Made by a program: the position numbers and the translations under genes. A stretch of 64,000 nucleotides of DNA from Bradyrhizobium septentrionale. Lineage in GTDB: Bacteria; Pseudomonadota; Alphaproteobacteria; Rhizobiales; Xanthobacteraceae. This document shows, piece after piece, positions 50,912-59,316 of the stretch. Each line of letters starts with the position of its first letter. Positions within the stretch are counted from its first letter, which is position 1. Location of the stretch: positions 3,552,501 through 3,616,500 of the forward strand of contig NZ_CP088285.1 of NCBI RefSeq assembly GCF_011516645.4, written 5' to 3'. The notes beneath the pieces were generated by a model. It worked only from the letters and a program-made list of their open reading frames with translations, was not told the DNA's origin and ran no database searches.

Positions 50912-52693
50912 ATGCAGCCGCTCAAGCAGGATCAGAAAACGTCATCCACCAACCAGCCGGGACTGCTGGCGCCCGATACGACGGGAATGAATTTCTACCG
51001 GGCCGATCCCGCGCTGACCGACCTCCTGAAGCTGCATCTCCCTGAAGCGTTGTTCCGCCACATCGAGCCGCATCTCGACCGGCTCGGTGGACTGGCCGGC
51101 GGCCTTCTCGACGAATGCGCGCGGCTTGCCGACCGGCATACGCCGGTGCTGCACCAGCGTGACAAGTTCGGCCGCGACGTCCAGCACATCGAATATCATC
51201 CGGCCTATCGCGAGATCGAGAAGGTGGCGTTCGGCGAGTTCGGCATTCACGCGCTGTCGATCCGCAAGGGCATCATGGGCTGGCCCGAAAAATATCCTGT
51301 GGTGGCCAAGCACGCCTTCACCTTCCTGTTCAACCAGACCGAATTCGGCATGGGCTGCCCGATCAACGTCACCGACGGCTGCGCCAAGCTGTTGGCGAAT
51401 TTCGGTAGCGAGGCCTTGAAGGCGAAATATCTGGACGGCCTGACCCAGACCGACATGAGCAGACTGACGCAGGGCGGTCAGTTCATGACCGAGAAGGAGG
51501 GCGGCTCCGACGTCGGCACGCTGACCACGCGCGCGGTGCAGGATGGCGACCACTGGCGGCTCTATGGCGAGAAGTGGTTCTGCTCCAACGCCGATGCCAA
51601 GGTGGTGATGCTGCTGGCGCGGCCGGAAGGCGCGGGGCCAGGCACACGCGGCGTCGGCCTGTTCCTGATGCCGCGCTTCCTCGACGACGGCGCGCCGAAC
51701 CACTACCGGATCGTGCGCCTGAAGGACAAGCTCGGCACCCGCTCGATGGCTTCCGGCGAGATCAAGCTCGACGGTGCGATCGCTTACGTGGTCGGCAAGC
51801 TCGACCGCGGCTTCGTGCAGATGGCCGAGATGGTGAACTCGTCGCGGCTTTCGAACGGCGTGAAGTCGACTGCGCTGATGCGCCGCGCCTTCCACGATGC
51901 GATGACGGTCGCGAAGGGCCGGGTGGTGTTCGGCCAGCGCATCATCGATCTGCCGCTGGCGCGGCGGCAGCTGATGAAGATCATGCTGCCGACCGAGCAG
52001 GCGCTCTCGATGAGCTTCCTGACCGCCGACGCGCTAGACCGCGCCGAGGCCGGCAGCCAGGATGCCGCGGCGCTGCTCCGCATCCTGACGCCGACCTTGA
52101 AGTTTCGCGCCACCCGCGATGCCCGAAAAGTCTGCGGCGACGCCATGGAGATGCGCGGCGGCATCGGCTACATCGAGGAATTCGTCACGCCGCGGCTGTT
52201 GCGCGACGCGCATCTCGGTTCGATCTGGGAGGGTACCGGCAACATCGTCGCGATCGATGCGCTGAAGCGCGCGGTCGGCCGCCATGGCGCCGACAATGCG
52301 CTCGCCGCCGATCTGCATGCGCGGCTCGATGACAGCCCGCACGTGCCGCAGGCCTGGCGCAGCCGGCTGCGTGACCTCAGCGATCGCGCGATCGGGTTTG
52401 CACGCGAGGTCGCTGGGAGCATCGACAATGAGGGCGATGCGCGGCGCGCCACCAGCCTGCTCTATCACGTCGCAAGCGCGGTGGCGCTGGCATGGGAGGG
52501 CGGCCGTATTCACGAAATGCGCGGAGATGCACGTAGGCTGCTGCTGTCGCGGATGGTGATCGATCATCGCGTGATGCCGGGCGATCCGTTCCGGCTTGCG
52601 GAAAATACCGTTCAACGCAGGATGACCGAGCATCTGCTCGGCGATCGCGCCGTCGGCATGGCCGAGGTTGGCGAATTGCTCATCGCAGCGTAG
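50912..52693 (+). CDS. Acyl-CoA dehydrogenase (AidB-like/large type)
   Basis: 593 residues from the ATG at 50912; ATGs at 50888 and 50828 are in frame and cannot be excluded. TQGGQFMTEKEGGSDVGTLTT is the acyl-CoA dehydrogenase signature, WFCSNADAKVVMLLARPEG the middle domain and GDAMEMRGGIGYIEEFVTPRLLRDAHLGSIWEGTGNIV the FAD-side helices with the Arg-Asp of the AidB-like branch. A C-terminal extension of about 110 residues follows. Oxidises an acyl-CoA; substrate unknown. Next gene is an alcohol dehydrogenase 53 bases on. Confidence 0.85.
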   Translation: MQPLKQDQKTSSTNQPGLLAPDTTGMNFYRADPALTDLLKLHLPEALFRHIEPHLDRLGGLAGGLLDECARLADRHTPVLHQRDKFGRDVQHIEYHPAYREIEKVAFGEFGIHALSIRKGIMGWPEKYPVVAKHAFTFLFNQTEFGMGCPINVTDGCAKLLANFGSEALKAKYLDGLTQTDMSRLTQGGQFMTEKEGGSDVGTLTTRAVQDGDHWRLYGEKWFCSNADAKVVMLLARPEGAGPGTRGVGLFLMPRFLDDGAPNHYRIVRLKDKLGTRSMASGEIKLDGAIAYVVGKLDRGFVQMAEMVNSSRLSNGVKSTALMRRAFHDAMTVAKGRVVFGQRIIDLPLARRQLMKIMLPTEQALSMSFLTADALDRAEAGSQDAAALLRILTPTLKFRATRDARKVCGDAMEMRGGIGYIEEFVTPRLLRDAHLGSIWEGTGNIVAIDALKRAVGRHGADNALAADLHARLDDSPHVPQAWRSRLRDLSDRAIGFAREVAGSIDNEGDARRATSLLYHVASAVALAWEGGRIHEMRGDARRLLLSRMVIDHRVMPGDPFRLAENTVQRRMTEHLLGDRAVGMAEVGELLIAA

Positions 52694-52746
52694 GCTGCCC
52701 CGCGAGCGCACAGTTCAAACAAACAAAAACGCCAAGGGAGATCCCG

Positions 52747-53835
52747 ATGAAGGCCGCCGTTCTGCATGAAGTCAACAAGCCGCTGGTGATCGAGGATGTC
52801 AGCGTGCCCAATCCGGGGCCGCGCGAGGTCCTGATCCGCACCGCGGTCGCGGGCCTCTGCCATTCCGACTTGCACTTCATGGAAGGCCTGTATCCGCATC
52901 CGCTGCCCGCGGTGCTCGGCCATGAATCGGCCGGCGTGGTCGAGAAGGTCGGCTCCGACGTCAATTACGTGAAGCCGGGCGATCACGTCGTCACCTGCCT
53001 CTCGGTGTTCTGCGGCACCTGCGACAATTGCACCACCGGCCGCACCGTGCTGTGCACCGACACCACGGTGAAGATGCTGCCCGGCGCCTCCAACCGGTTG
53101 TCCTGGAACAGGTCGGAGAAGCTGCACCAGTTCCTCAATCTCTCGTCGTTCGCCGAGCAGATGCTGGTGCACGAGAACGCCATCGTGAAGATCAAGAAGG
53201 AGATGCCGCTCGATCTCGCCGCGCTGATCGGCTGCGGCGTCATCACCGGCTATGGCGCCGTGGTGAACACCGCCAAGGTGACCGCCGGCGAGACCGTCGC
53301 GGTGATCGGCTGCGGCGGCGTCGGCATGGCCGCGATCAACGGCGCGCAGATCGCCGGCGCCGGCCGCATCATCGCGATCGACACCAATCCGGCCAAGCTG
53401 CAGCTCGCGACGAAGCTCGGTGCCACCGACATCGTCGATCCGGCCCGCGGCGACGTGGTCCAGCAGGTGCGCGAGCTCACCGGCGGCGGCGTGCAACACT
53501 CCTTCGAGGTGCTCGGCCGCAAGGACACCGCCGAGCAGGCTTTCGGCATGCTGGCGCCCGGCGGCACCGCGACAATCGTCGGCATGATCCCGTTCGGCCA
53601 GAAGATCGAGCTGCACGGTTTCGACTTCCTGCGCGAGCGCAGGATTCAAGGCTCCTCAATGGGCTCCAACCATTTCCGCGTCGACATGCCGCGCCTCGTC
53701 GACTTCTACATGCGCGGCAGACTGCATCTCGAGGACTGGATCTCGGCCAAGCTGAAGCTTTCCGAGATCAACGAAGGCTTCGCCAACATGAAGGCCGGCA
53801 AGACGCTGCGCAGCGTGATCATGTTTGACAGCTGA
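52747..53835 (+). CDS. Zinc-dependent alcohol dehydrogenase
   Basis: 362 residues. The catalytic zinc ligands are Cys38 (GLCHSD), His59 with Glu60 (GHES) and Cys163 (IGCGVITGYGA); the structural zinc ligands are Cys89, 92, 95 and 103 (CGTCDNC...C). NAD binding GCGGVG is near residues 188-193. The pattern is that of the class III-like/mycothiol-dependent-type alcohol dehydrogenases. ATG at 52747 with AAGGGAG upstream. Probably oxidises an alcohol linked to the acyl-CoA genes around it. Confidence 0.9.
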   Translation: MKAAVLHEVNKPLVIEDVSVPNPGPREVLIRTAVAGLCHSDLHFMEGLYPHPLPAVLGHESAGVVEKVGSDVNYVKPGDHVVTCLSVFCGTCDNCTTGRTVLCTDTTVKMLPGASNRLSWNRSEKLHQFLNLSSFAEQMLVHENAIVKIKKEMPLDLAALIGCGVITGYGAVVNTAKVTAGETVAVIGCGGVGMAAINGAQIAGAGRIIAIDTNPAKLQLATKLGATDIVDPARGDVVQQVRELTGGGVQHSFEVLGRKDTAEQAFGMLAPGGTATIVGMIPFGQKIELHGFDFLRERRIQGSSMGSNHFRVDMPRLVDFYMRGRLHLEDWISAKLKLSEINEGFANMKAGKTLRSVIMFDS

Positions 53836-53842
53836 CGAACTT

Positions 53843-53947
53843 GTCGTCGCCCGGCTTGACCGGGCGACCCAGTACGCCGCGGCGGCAGTCGCGTGAATCA
53901 ACTGCAGCCGCGGAGTACTGGATGCCCCGCATGAAGCGGGGCATGAC
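53843..53947. repeat. Palindromic intergenic repeat, GTCGCCCGG/CAGTAC family
   Basis: GTCGCCCGGCTTGACCGGGC then CCAGTACGCCGCGG, facing CCGCGGAGTACTGG and GCCCCGCATGAAGCGGGGC. Between the convergent alcohol dehydrogenase and NTF2-like genes. Confidence 0.65.
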
Positions 53948-53976
53948 AGCGGAGGGTGACGCTGCGACCGTCGCCG

Positions 53977-54330
53977 TCACCGCGCGACATGCGCGGACAC
54001 CGCGAGCCATTTGCCGTTCTGCCGCGCCCAGCAATCGGTGTAGCGGCCGTGCGCGGGCTCACCGTCGGCGTTGGTGTAGCTGGTCTGCGCGTGGATGATG
54101 GCGAAATCGCCGAGGATGCGGATCTTGACGTCCTCGGCCTTCAGTCCGTTGATCTTCACCGGGATCGCCGTCTGCTTCAGGAAGGCGGTACGGTCGACCA
54201 GGCTCTTGTCGGGATTGGTGCAGTAGAAATCCTGCGCCAGGATTTCGTCGAAGCGCTTGACGTCGCAGTTCTGAACCGAGTCGACGTAATCCTTGTTGAG
54301 TCTTGTCAGCTCTTCGAGATCGCTGCTCAT
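53977..54330 (-). CDS. NTF2-like/SnoaL-type small protein (DUF4440-like)
   Basis: 117 residues. The pattern LEELTRLNKDYVDSVQNCDVKRFDEILAQDF, then DFAIIHAQTSYTNADG and GRYTDCWARQNGKWLAVSAH, is that of NTF2-like alpha+beta cone proteins. Such folds serve as enzymes, ligand binders or dimer partners; nothing here fixes the role. No signal peptide. Confidence 0.75.
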   Translation of the reverse strand: MSSDLEELTRLNKDYVDSVQNCDVKRFDEILAQDFYCTNPDKSLVDRTAFLKQTAIPVKINGLKAEDVKIRILGDFAIIHAQTSYTNADGEPAHGRYTDCWARQNGKWLAVSAHVAR

Positions 54331-54385
54331 CGTGTTCCTCCCTGTTGTTGTCCGTCATTCTGTGCGAGCAGCGGCGCTGTCGATA

Positions 54386-54518
54386 CCGTCATCCTGAGGT
54401 GCGAGCTCTTGCGAGCCTCGAAGGATGCACGGCCACAGTCGGGCCGTCGACCCTTCGAGACGGCCGCTTCGCGGCCTCCTCCAGCGACAACGGCAAAGCC
54501 GTTGCGCGGGGGTGACGG
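54386..54518. repeat. Palindromic intergenic repeat, GTCATCCTGAGG family
   Basis: CGTCATCCTGAGGTGCGAGC ... GCCTCGAAGGATG facing CCCTTCGAGACGGCCGC and a GCGGGGGTGACGG end. Lies upstream of the NTF2-like gene and after the amidase. Confidence 0.55.
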
Positions 54519-54569
54519 TGATTAGAGTTAGGTGCGCGTCATTGCCGTGCAATGACTTCAGCGGCTCGC

Positions 54570-56042
54570 CTAATCATCAAACATCTTCGGCGGCACGAAG
54601 CCGCCGAACTCGCGCTCGATCAGCTCGGCGAGCTTGAGCGGCGTGCGGTCCTCGAGCCAGGGGCCGACGATCTGCACGCCGAGCGGCAGTCCGTCGAGCG
54701 CAAAGCCGGTCGGGATCGCCGTCGAAGGCAGGCCGGGCAGGGTCGCGATGCCGGGCCAGGCGAGCTGGTCGGTGTAGATGTGCGGTTCGCCGTCGATCAG
54801 GATTCTGCGCTGCTCCTGATCGAGCGAATGATCGTGCGGATAGGCCGGCGTCGGCATGATCGGGCAGATCACCACGTCGAAGGACTTGAAGAACTCGCGC
54901 CATTGCGCGCGGAGCCGCGAGCGCGCCGCCGTCGCCTGCACCCAGTCGCGATGGCTGAGCGCGATGCCGCGCAGCCGCTCGGCCTGCAGGCTGGTGTTGT
55001 CGGCCGGCAGCGCGGCCGCCGCCGCGCAGGCGCCGGCATAGACCTCGGGCGGAAAGTTTGCGCCGAGGAACGACAGCAGCATCCGCATATAGAGCCGCGA
55101 CGACGCCGCGAAATCCGGCAGCAGCGGGCTCGTGCGCGAGACCTTTGCGCCGGCCTTGTCGAGATGGCTGGCGAGCTTGTCGATCGAGCCGCGAACCGCC
55201 TTGTCGGTCGGCAGCACCGGATCGGTGTCGATGACGAGGATGCGGAAATCCCGCAAGTTCGCATGCCGCGCCGCCGGCAGTTCGAGCTTGTACGCCTTGC
55301 CGGCGTCGAGCGGATCGGGGTCGGCCATCACGTCAAGCAGCAGCGACAGGTCGGCCGCGCCGCGCGCCATTGGGCCGGTCGCCGCGAGGTCGCGTTCATA
55401 GATCAGCGGCGGCAGCGGCGGCGCGGTGTGGCCGCGCGACGGCAGCAGCGCGAAGGTCGGCTTGTGCGCATAGACGCCGCAATGGAATGCCGGCACGCGC
55501 AGCGAGCCGCCGATGTCGGAGCCGAGCGACAGCGCGCCGTAGCCCGCCGCGAGCGCCGCCGACGATCCGCCGGAGGAGCCGCCCGGCGTGCGGCCGAGGT
55601 CGTAAGGGTTGTTGGTGGTGCCGTAGATCTCGTTGTAGCTCTGCCAGTCGGCGAGCCCGACCGGCACGTTGGTCTTGCCGAGGATCACGCCGCCGGCGTG
55701 CTTCACCCGCGTGATCGAGAGCGCGTCCTCAGTCGGCGTGAAGTCCTTCTGCGCCGGGTAGCCCCAGGTGGTCGGCAGGCCCGCGACGTTGAAGGATTCC
55801 TTCACCGTCATCGGGATGCCGAGCAGCGGCCTGTGCTCGCCGCGCGCGATCGCGGCATCCGCGGCGCGGGCAGCAGCGAGGCCGCGCTCGAAATCGCGGA
55901 CGCAGACCGCGTTGACCTTGCCGTCGTGGCGCTCGATGCGACCAATCGCGTCCTGTGCGAGCTCGACCGCCGAGACCTGCTTGCTGCGTAGCGCCTCCGA
56001 CAGTTCGACGGCGGTCGAAAAACTCCATTGCGATTTGGCCAC
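54570..56042 (-). CDS. Amidase-signature hydrolase
   Basis: 490 residues from a GTG at 56042 with GGGAG upstream; an ATG at 56168 is in frame but its added residues are unlike the family. Lys in GIPMTVKESFN, cis-Ser in RTPGGSSGGSSAALAAG and nucleophile Ser in SDIGGSLRVPAFHCG give the complete triad. Unlike the amidase at 30696, no AtzG-like gene is adjacent. Substrate unknown; cytosolic. Confidence 0.85.
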   Translation of the reverse strand: MAKSQWSFSTAVELSEALRSKQVSAVELAQDAIGRIERHDGKVNAVCVRDFERGLAAARAADAAIARGEHRPLLGIPMTVKESFNVAGLPTTWGYPAQKDFTPTEDALSITRVKHAGGVILGKTNVPVGLADWQSYNEIYGTTNNPYDLGRTPGGSSGGSSAALAAGYGALSLGSDIGGSLRVPAFHCGVYAHKPTFALLPSRGHTAPPLPPLIYERDLAATGPMARGAADLSLLLDVMADPDPLDAGKAYKLELPAARHANLRDFRILVIDTDPVLPTDKAVRGSIDKLASHLDKAGAKVSRTSPLLPDFAASSRLYMRMLLSFLGANFPPEVYAGACAAAAALPADNTSLQAERLRGIALSHRDWVQATAARSRLRAQWREFFKSFDVVICPIMPTPAYPHDHSLDQEQRRILIDGEPHIYTDQLAWPGIATLPGLPSTAIPTGFALDGLPLGVQIVGPWLEDRTPLKLAELIEREFGGFVPPKMFDD

Positions 56043-56170
56043 GGCGTGCTCCCGGTTCTGGTTGGCGCGATGATGGGCAGTTTGGCTGCCGCCCGCAAGC
56101 GCTGTAGCCGCCGCATGGCTGCCGCGTTTGATCGGAATTGCGGGTGCGTGATCGAAGGCAATGCCCATTT

Positions 56171-56310
56171 CACCTCGCCCCCGCTTGCGGGGAGAGGTCG
56201 GATTGCATCGCTAGATGCAATCCGGGTGAGGGGGTACAGGTCTCACTGAGGCCACAACTCGTGGAGGCAGCCCCTCACCCGAGCCCTCTCCCCGTAAGAA
56301 CGGGGAGAGG
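56171..56310. repeat. CCTCTCCCC/GGTGAGG palindromic intergenic repeat
   Basis: CACCTCGCCCCCGCTTGCGG, then GGATTGCATCGCTAGATGCAATCC (a 12-base-arm hairpin at 56209-56222 region), GGGTGAGG, CCCCTCACCC and CCCTCTCCCCGTAAGAACGG. An intact member of the family that is carried in the MITE-like element at 3751 and interrupted by the IS481 element. Confidence 0.7.
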
Positions 56311-56320
56311 GAGAAGAGAG

Positions 56321-57292
56321 CTACGCCGCGCCGATCAGGATACCGACCGCGAGCACGATCGCGCCGCCCAGCACGATCTGGAATGCCGCCTGCAGGAACG
56401 GCGTGTCCATGTAGCGCGAGCGGATGAAGGCGATCGCCCACAATTCGAAGAATACCACGATCCCGGCGATCGCGGTCGCGATCCAGAATGCGTTCGGCCA
56501 GGCGTCGGGCACCAGATAGGGGATGGTGTGGCCGAGGCCGCCGAGCGTCGTCATCAGGCCGCAGGTCAGGCCGCGCAGCCAGGGCGAGCCGCGCCCGGTC
56601 AGCGAGCCGTCGTCGGACAGTGCTTCGGCAAAGCCCATGCTGATGCCGGCGCCGATCGAGGCGGCAAGTCCGACCAGAAATGTCTGCCAGTTCTGATGCG
56701 TTGCGAAGGCGGCGGCGAATAGCGGCGCCAAGGTCGAGACCGAGCCGTCCATCAAGCCGGCAAGTCCCGGCTGGACATACTGCAGCACGAACATCCGCCG
56801 GCGCGTGCGGTCTTCCTCTGCGCGCACATCGGGCTTGAGGATGTCGCCGGTCAGCTTGACCGCGAGCTTTTCGTGGCCCTTCTCCTCTTCGGCGAGATCG
56901 CCGAGCAGCCGGCGCACGCCGACATCCTCGGCCTTCCCGGCGGCGCTGATATAGAAGCGCTCGGCTTCCAGTTCCATGGTCTCGACTTCCTTGCGAATGG
57001 TGTCGAGCGGCAGGTTCTTGGTCAGCCAGATCGGGCGGCGGCGCAGAAAGCCTTTGACGTCCTCGCGCCGGATCGGCGGCAAGTGCTGACCGAAGCGCTG
57101 CTCGTAGGTCTCCAGCAGCCGGTGGCGATGGCCGCGCTCCTCCTCGGCCATCTCCTCGAAAATCTTCGCGGTATCGGGATATCGCCCGGCGAGGTCCTCG
57201 GCGAAGGTCATGTAGATGCGGCTGTCCTCCTCCTCGGAGGCGATCGCGACCGCCAGCACCTCGCGCTCGGTCAGATCGGCAAAATTCTTCAC
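56321..57292 (-). CDS. mbfA: Membrane-bound ferritin MbfA (iron exporter)
   Basis: 323 residues. Residues 1-150 are a ferritin-like diiron domain with Glu20, Glu52-x-x-His55, Glu109 and Glu137-x-x-His140 (EEERGH and EEEKGH motifs). Residues 165-323 are a VIT1/CCC1-type membrane domain ([34 protein letters not shown]). This fusion is MbfA of Bradyrhizobium, which exports iron when it is in excess. An Irr-type control element lies just upstream, at 57315-57339, as expected for a gene repressed by Irr under iron limitation. Confidence 0.92.
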   Translation of the reverse strand: MKNFADLTEREVLAVAIASEEEDSRIYMTFAEDLAGRYPDTAKIFEEMAEEERGHRHRLLETYEQRFGQHLPPIRREDVKGFLRRRPIWLTKNLPLDTIRKEVETMELEAERFYISAAGKAEDVGVRRLLGDLAEEEKGHEKLAVKLTGDILKPDVRAEEDRTRRRMFVLQYVQPGLAGLMDGSVSTLAPLFAAAFATHQNWQTFLVGLAASIGAGISMGFAEALSDDGSLTGRGSPWLRGLTCGLMTTLGGLGHTIPYLVPDAWPNAFWIATAIAGIVVFFELWAIAFIRSRYMDTPFLQAAFQIVLGGAIVLAVGILIGAA

Positions 57293-57314
57293 GGCAACGC
57301 ACCCTGTTCTTCCA

Positions 57315-57339
57315 GTTTAGAATTAGAATAGTTCTAAAC
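57315..57339 (-). promoter_or_regulatory. Iron control element (ICE, Irr-type operator) of mbfA
   Basis: On the minus strand: TTTAGAA-CTA-TTCTAAT, followed by a further TTCTAAAC half. This fits the ICE pattern TTTAGAA-N3-TTCTAAA bound by Irr in bradyrhizobia. It ends 23 bases before the mbfA start, overlapping the likely promoter, which suits repression. Confidence 0.78.
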
Positions 57340-57471
57340 TATAGAAGCGCGCCGCCGCCGGGTCAAATCAAGGTGGCCCCGAATCCGGGCGCTGCCGCGC
57401 CGGACGGCGCCGCGGATCTGGCGAAGAACGCTTTTCAGAACAATGAGATGAGCGTGGACCGAGCGGCGCGC

Positions 57472-58626
57472 TCAGGGCCGGGAGCCGGCCTCTCGCAGGA
57501 ATGTGAGCAGGAGCCGGCTGACCTCGTCCGGCTGTTCCTGCTGCACCCAATGGCCGGCGCCGTCGACCAGATGGCAGCCGATCATCCGGGTGCAGGCCCT
57601 GGTCTGCATCGCCTCGAACACGCCAGGCCGCTGATAGGTGCCCCAATCCTGCTTGCCCGAGATGAAGGCGGAGGGCTGGTCGATGCTGCGGCCGCTCCAG
57701 GTCTGCAATTCCGGGGTGAACGCGCCCGAGGTGCCGCAGCGGTACCATTGCAGCCCGCCCTGGAATCCGGTGCGCTGATACTCGGCGCTGTAATAGGCGA
57801 GCTCCCGATCCGGCAGCCAGGTGTTGGCGGTGATCGCCTCACGCGACGGCATCTCCACGGCCACCGTCGCCGCCATGTCCTTGGCGAGATCCATCACATA
57901 GTAGGTCGGCAGTTTGGCCAGCTCGCCCGCCGACCAGGACTGCAGCGGATACGGCCTGTTGTCTTTCCAGTCCGCGCTTTTGTGATGGTAGTAGGCGCGC
58001 AGGAAGTCGTGCACGCCCTGCGGCGCGCGATGCATGTCGTCATTGGCCGAACGCGTCGAATAATACCACTGATAGTGCTTGCGCGGCCGCGGCAGCGCGG
58101 CGAGCTCACGATGCACGGGATCCTCAGTCGCGGGCTTTGCCGGCGCGCTCGCGATATTGAACGGCAGCGATGGCGGCCCCGCGAACGGCGCGCTCATCAT
58201 CGCGACCGCGCGGAACACGTCGGGCCGGATCAGCGCGCACCACGCCGCGACCGACGAGCCGAAATCATGCCCGATCACCGCATCGACATCCGTATAGCCG
58301 AACGCTGCGACCACCCCGAGCGCATCGCGCACCAGATTGGGCAAACGGAACGACGCGAGGTCGCCGTCATAGTCCGCGTTCCAGCCGGTGGTGCGGCCAT
58401 AGCCGCGCTGGTCCGGCGCGATCACATGATAGCCGGCCGCAGCCAGCTTCGGCATCACCTTGCGCCAGGAAAACGCCAGCTCCGGAAAACCATGCAGCAG
58501 CAGCAGGCAGGGACGGCCGGATGTCTCGAAGCCGGCTTCGAGCACATGCATACGCAAGCCGTTGATCCCGTCGACATAACGCGAGCGGATGGTTGCGGGG
58601 AGCGGGACGTCGGGGAGGGCTGCCAT
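57472..58626 (-). CDS. Alpha/beta hydrolase, epoxide-hydrolase-like
   Basis: 384 residues from the ATG at 58626. LLLHGFPELAFSWR is the oxyanion loop (HGxP), VIGHDFGSSVAAW the nucleophile elbow with Asp, and HLVDGAGHWVQQEQPDEV the catalytic His. QRGYGRTTGW before the elbow is typical of epoxide hydrolases and fluoroacetate-type dehalogenases. Ends near the mbfA promoter. Substrate unknown. Confidence 0.83.
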   Translation of the reverse strand: MAALPDVPLPATIRSRYVDGINGLRMHVLEAGFETSGRPCLLLLHGFPELAFSWRKVMPKLAAAGYHVIAPDQRGYGRTTGWNADYDGDLASFRLPNLVRDALGVVAAFGYTDVDAVIGHDFGSSVAAWCALIRPDVFRAVAMMSAPFAGPPSLPFNIASAPAKPATEDPVHRELAALPRPRKHYQWYYSTRSANDDMHRAPQGVHDFLRAYYHHKSADWKDNRPYPLQSWSAGELAKLPTYYVMDLAKDMAATVAVEMPSREAITANTWLPDRELAYYSAEYQRTGFQGGLQWYRCGTSGAFTPELQTWSGRSIDQPSAFISGKQDWGTYQRPGVFEAMQTRACTRMIGCHLVDGAGHWVQQEQPDEVSRLLLTFLREAGSRP

Positions 58627-58731
58627 CGTAAGGATCACCTGTTCAGGACAGCCGCAGAACCAGCGCATTTGGCTGTATGCTGGCGGTCATTGTTCTCACG
58701 ATAGCAACTTTGGCCAGGGGATGCATACCGC

Positions 58732-59238
58732 ATGCGCCACGCGAGGATTGCAATGCTGCCCGGCTGGATGGCGCGGCCCGTTCTGACGATCGTGGCCGCA
58801 GGCCTGCTGCTGCTGCCGGCGGCGCGTGCGGCCGATATCAAAGAGCTGACCGAAAAATTGCCGCGCGCCTATATCGGCGAATTCCTGTGGGATGGTGACA
58901 AGACGGTGCAGAACGTCGTCATCACCTTCGACCAGGTACGCGCCCTGAACGAGCAGAACGCGGAAGCGCTCGGCTGCGGTTCGTATGAGGTCGGCCGTCG
59001 CGTGACCAAAATCAAGGTGCGGATGTTCGTCCGGCTGTCCGATCTCGAGGTCGAGCTGTTCGAGCGGTCGCCCGACGGCGACGGCTCGTTCGAGACCGGC
59101 GGCAGCCATCGCGGCAAGCTGTCGGATGATTTTCAGCAGATCGACGCGCAGTGGACCACCACGGCCACCGGCCAGCACGGCCAACTCCATCTGCGCGCCG
59201 TGGCGTCGGCCGCCTGCGAGCCGGCAGCGGCGCTGTAG
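58732..59238 (+). CDS. Hypothetical exported protein
   Basis: 168 residues, no family recognised. A signal peptide is clear: WMARPVLTIVAAGLLLLPAARA, cleaved before ADIKEL. The mature part is a beta-rich domain with VQNVVITFDQVRALNEQNAE, one Cys pair candidate (Cys near 84 and near 162) and a run of short strands (KIKVRMFVRLSDLEVELFE). The start could also be the ATG at 58753. Ends before a perfect palindrome. Confidence 0.65.
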   Translation: MRHARIAMLPGWMARPVLTIVAAGLLLLPAARAADIKELTEKLPRAYIGEFLWDGDKTVQNVVITFDQVRALNEQNAEALGCGSYEVGRRVTKIKVRMFVRLSDLEVELFERSPDGDGSFETGGSHRGKLSDDFQQIDAQWTTTATGQHGQLHLRAVASAACEPAAAL

Positions 59239-59277
59239 CTGGTGTCAGCGTCTCTGAGTGGGCAAAGCACCGCCTAA

Positions 59278-59308
59278 CCCTCCCCTGAAAGGACCTTTCA
59301 GGGGAGGG
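59278..59308. terminator. Perfect palindrome between convergent genes
   Basis: CCCTCCCCTGAAAGG (59278-59292) faces CCTTTCAGGGGAGGG (59294-59308) with a one-base loop. It lies between the convergent hypothetical protein and acyl-CoA ligase genes. There is no T run, so it may be a two-way hairpin that stops readthrough or protects mRNA ends rather than a classic terminator. Confidence 0.6.
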
Positions 59309-59316
59309 CAAGCAAG

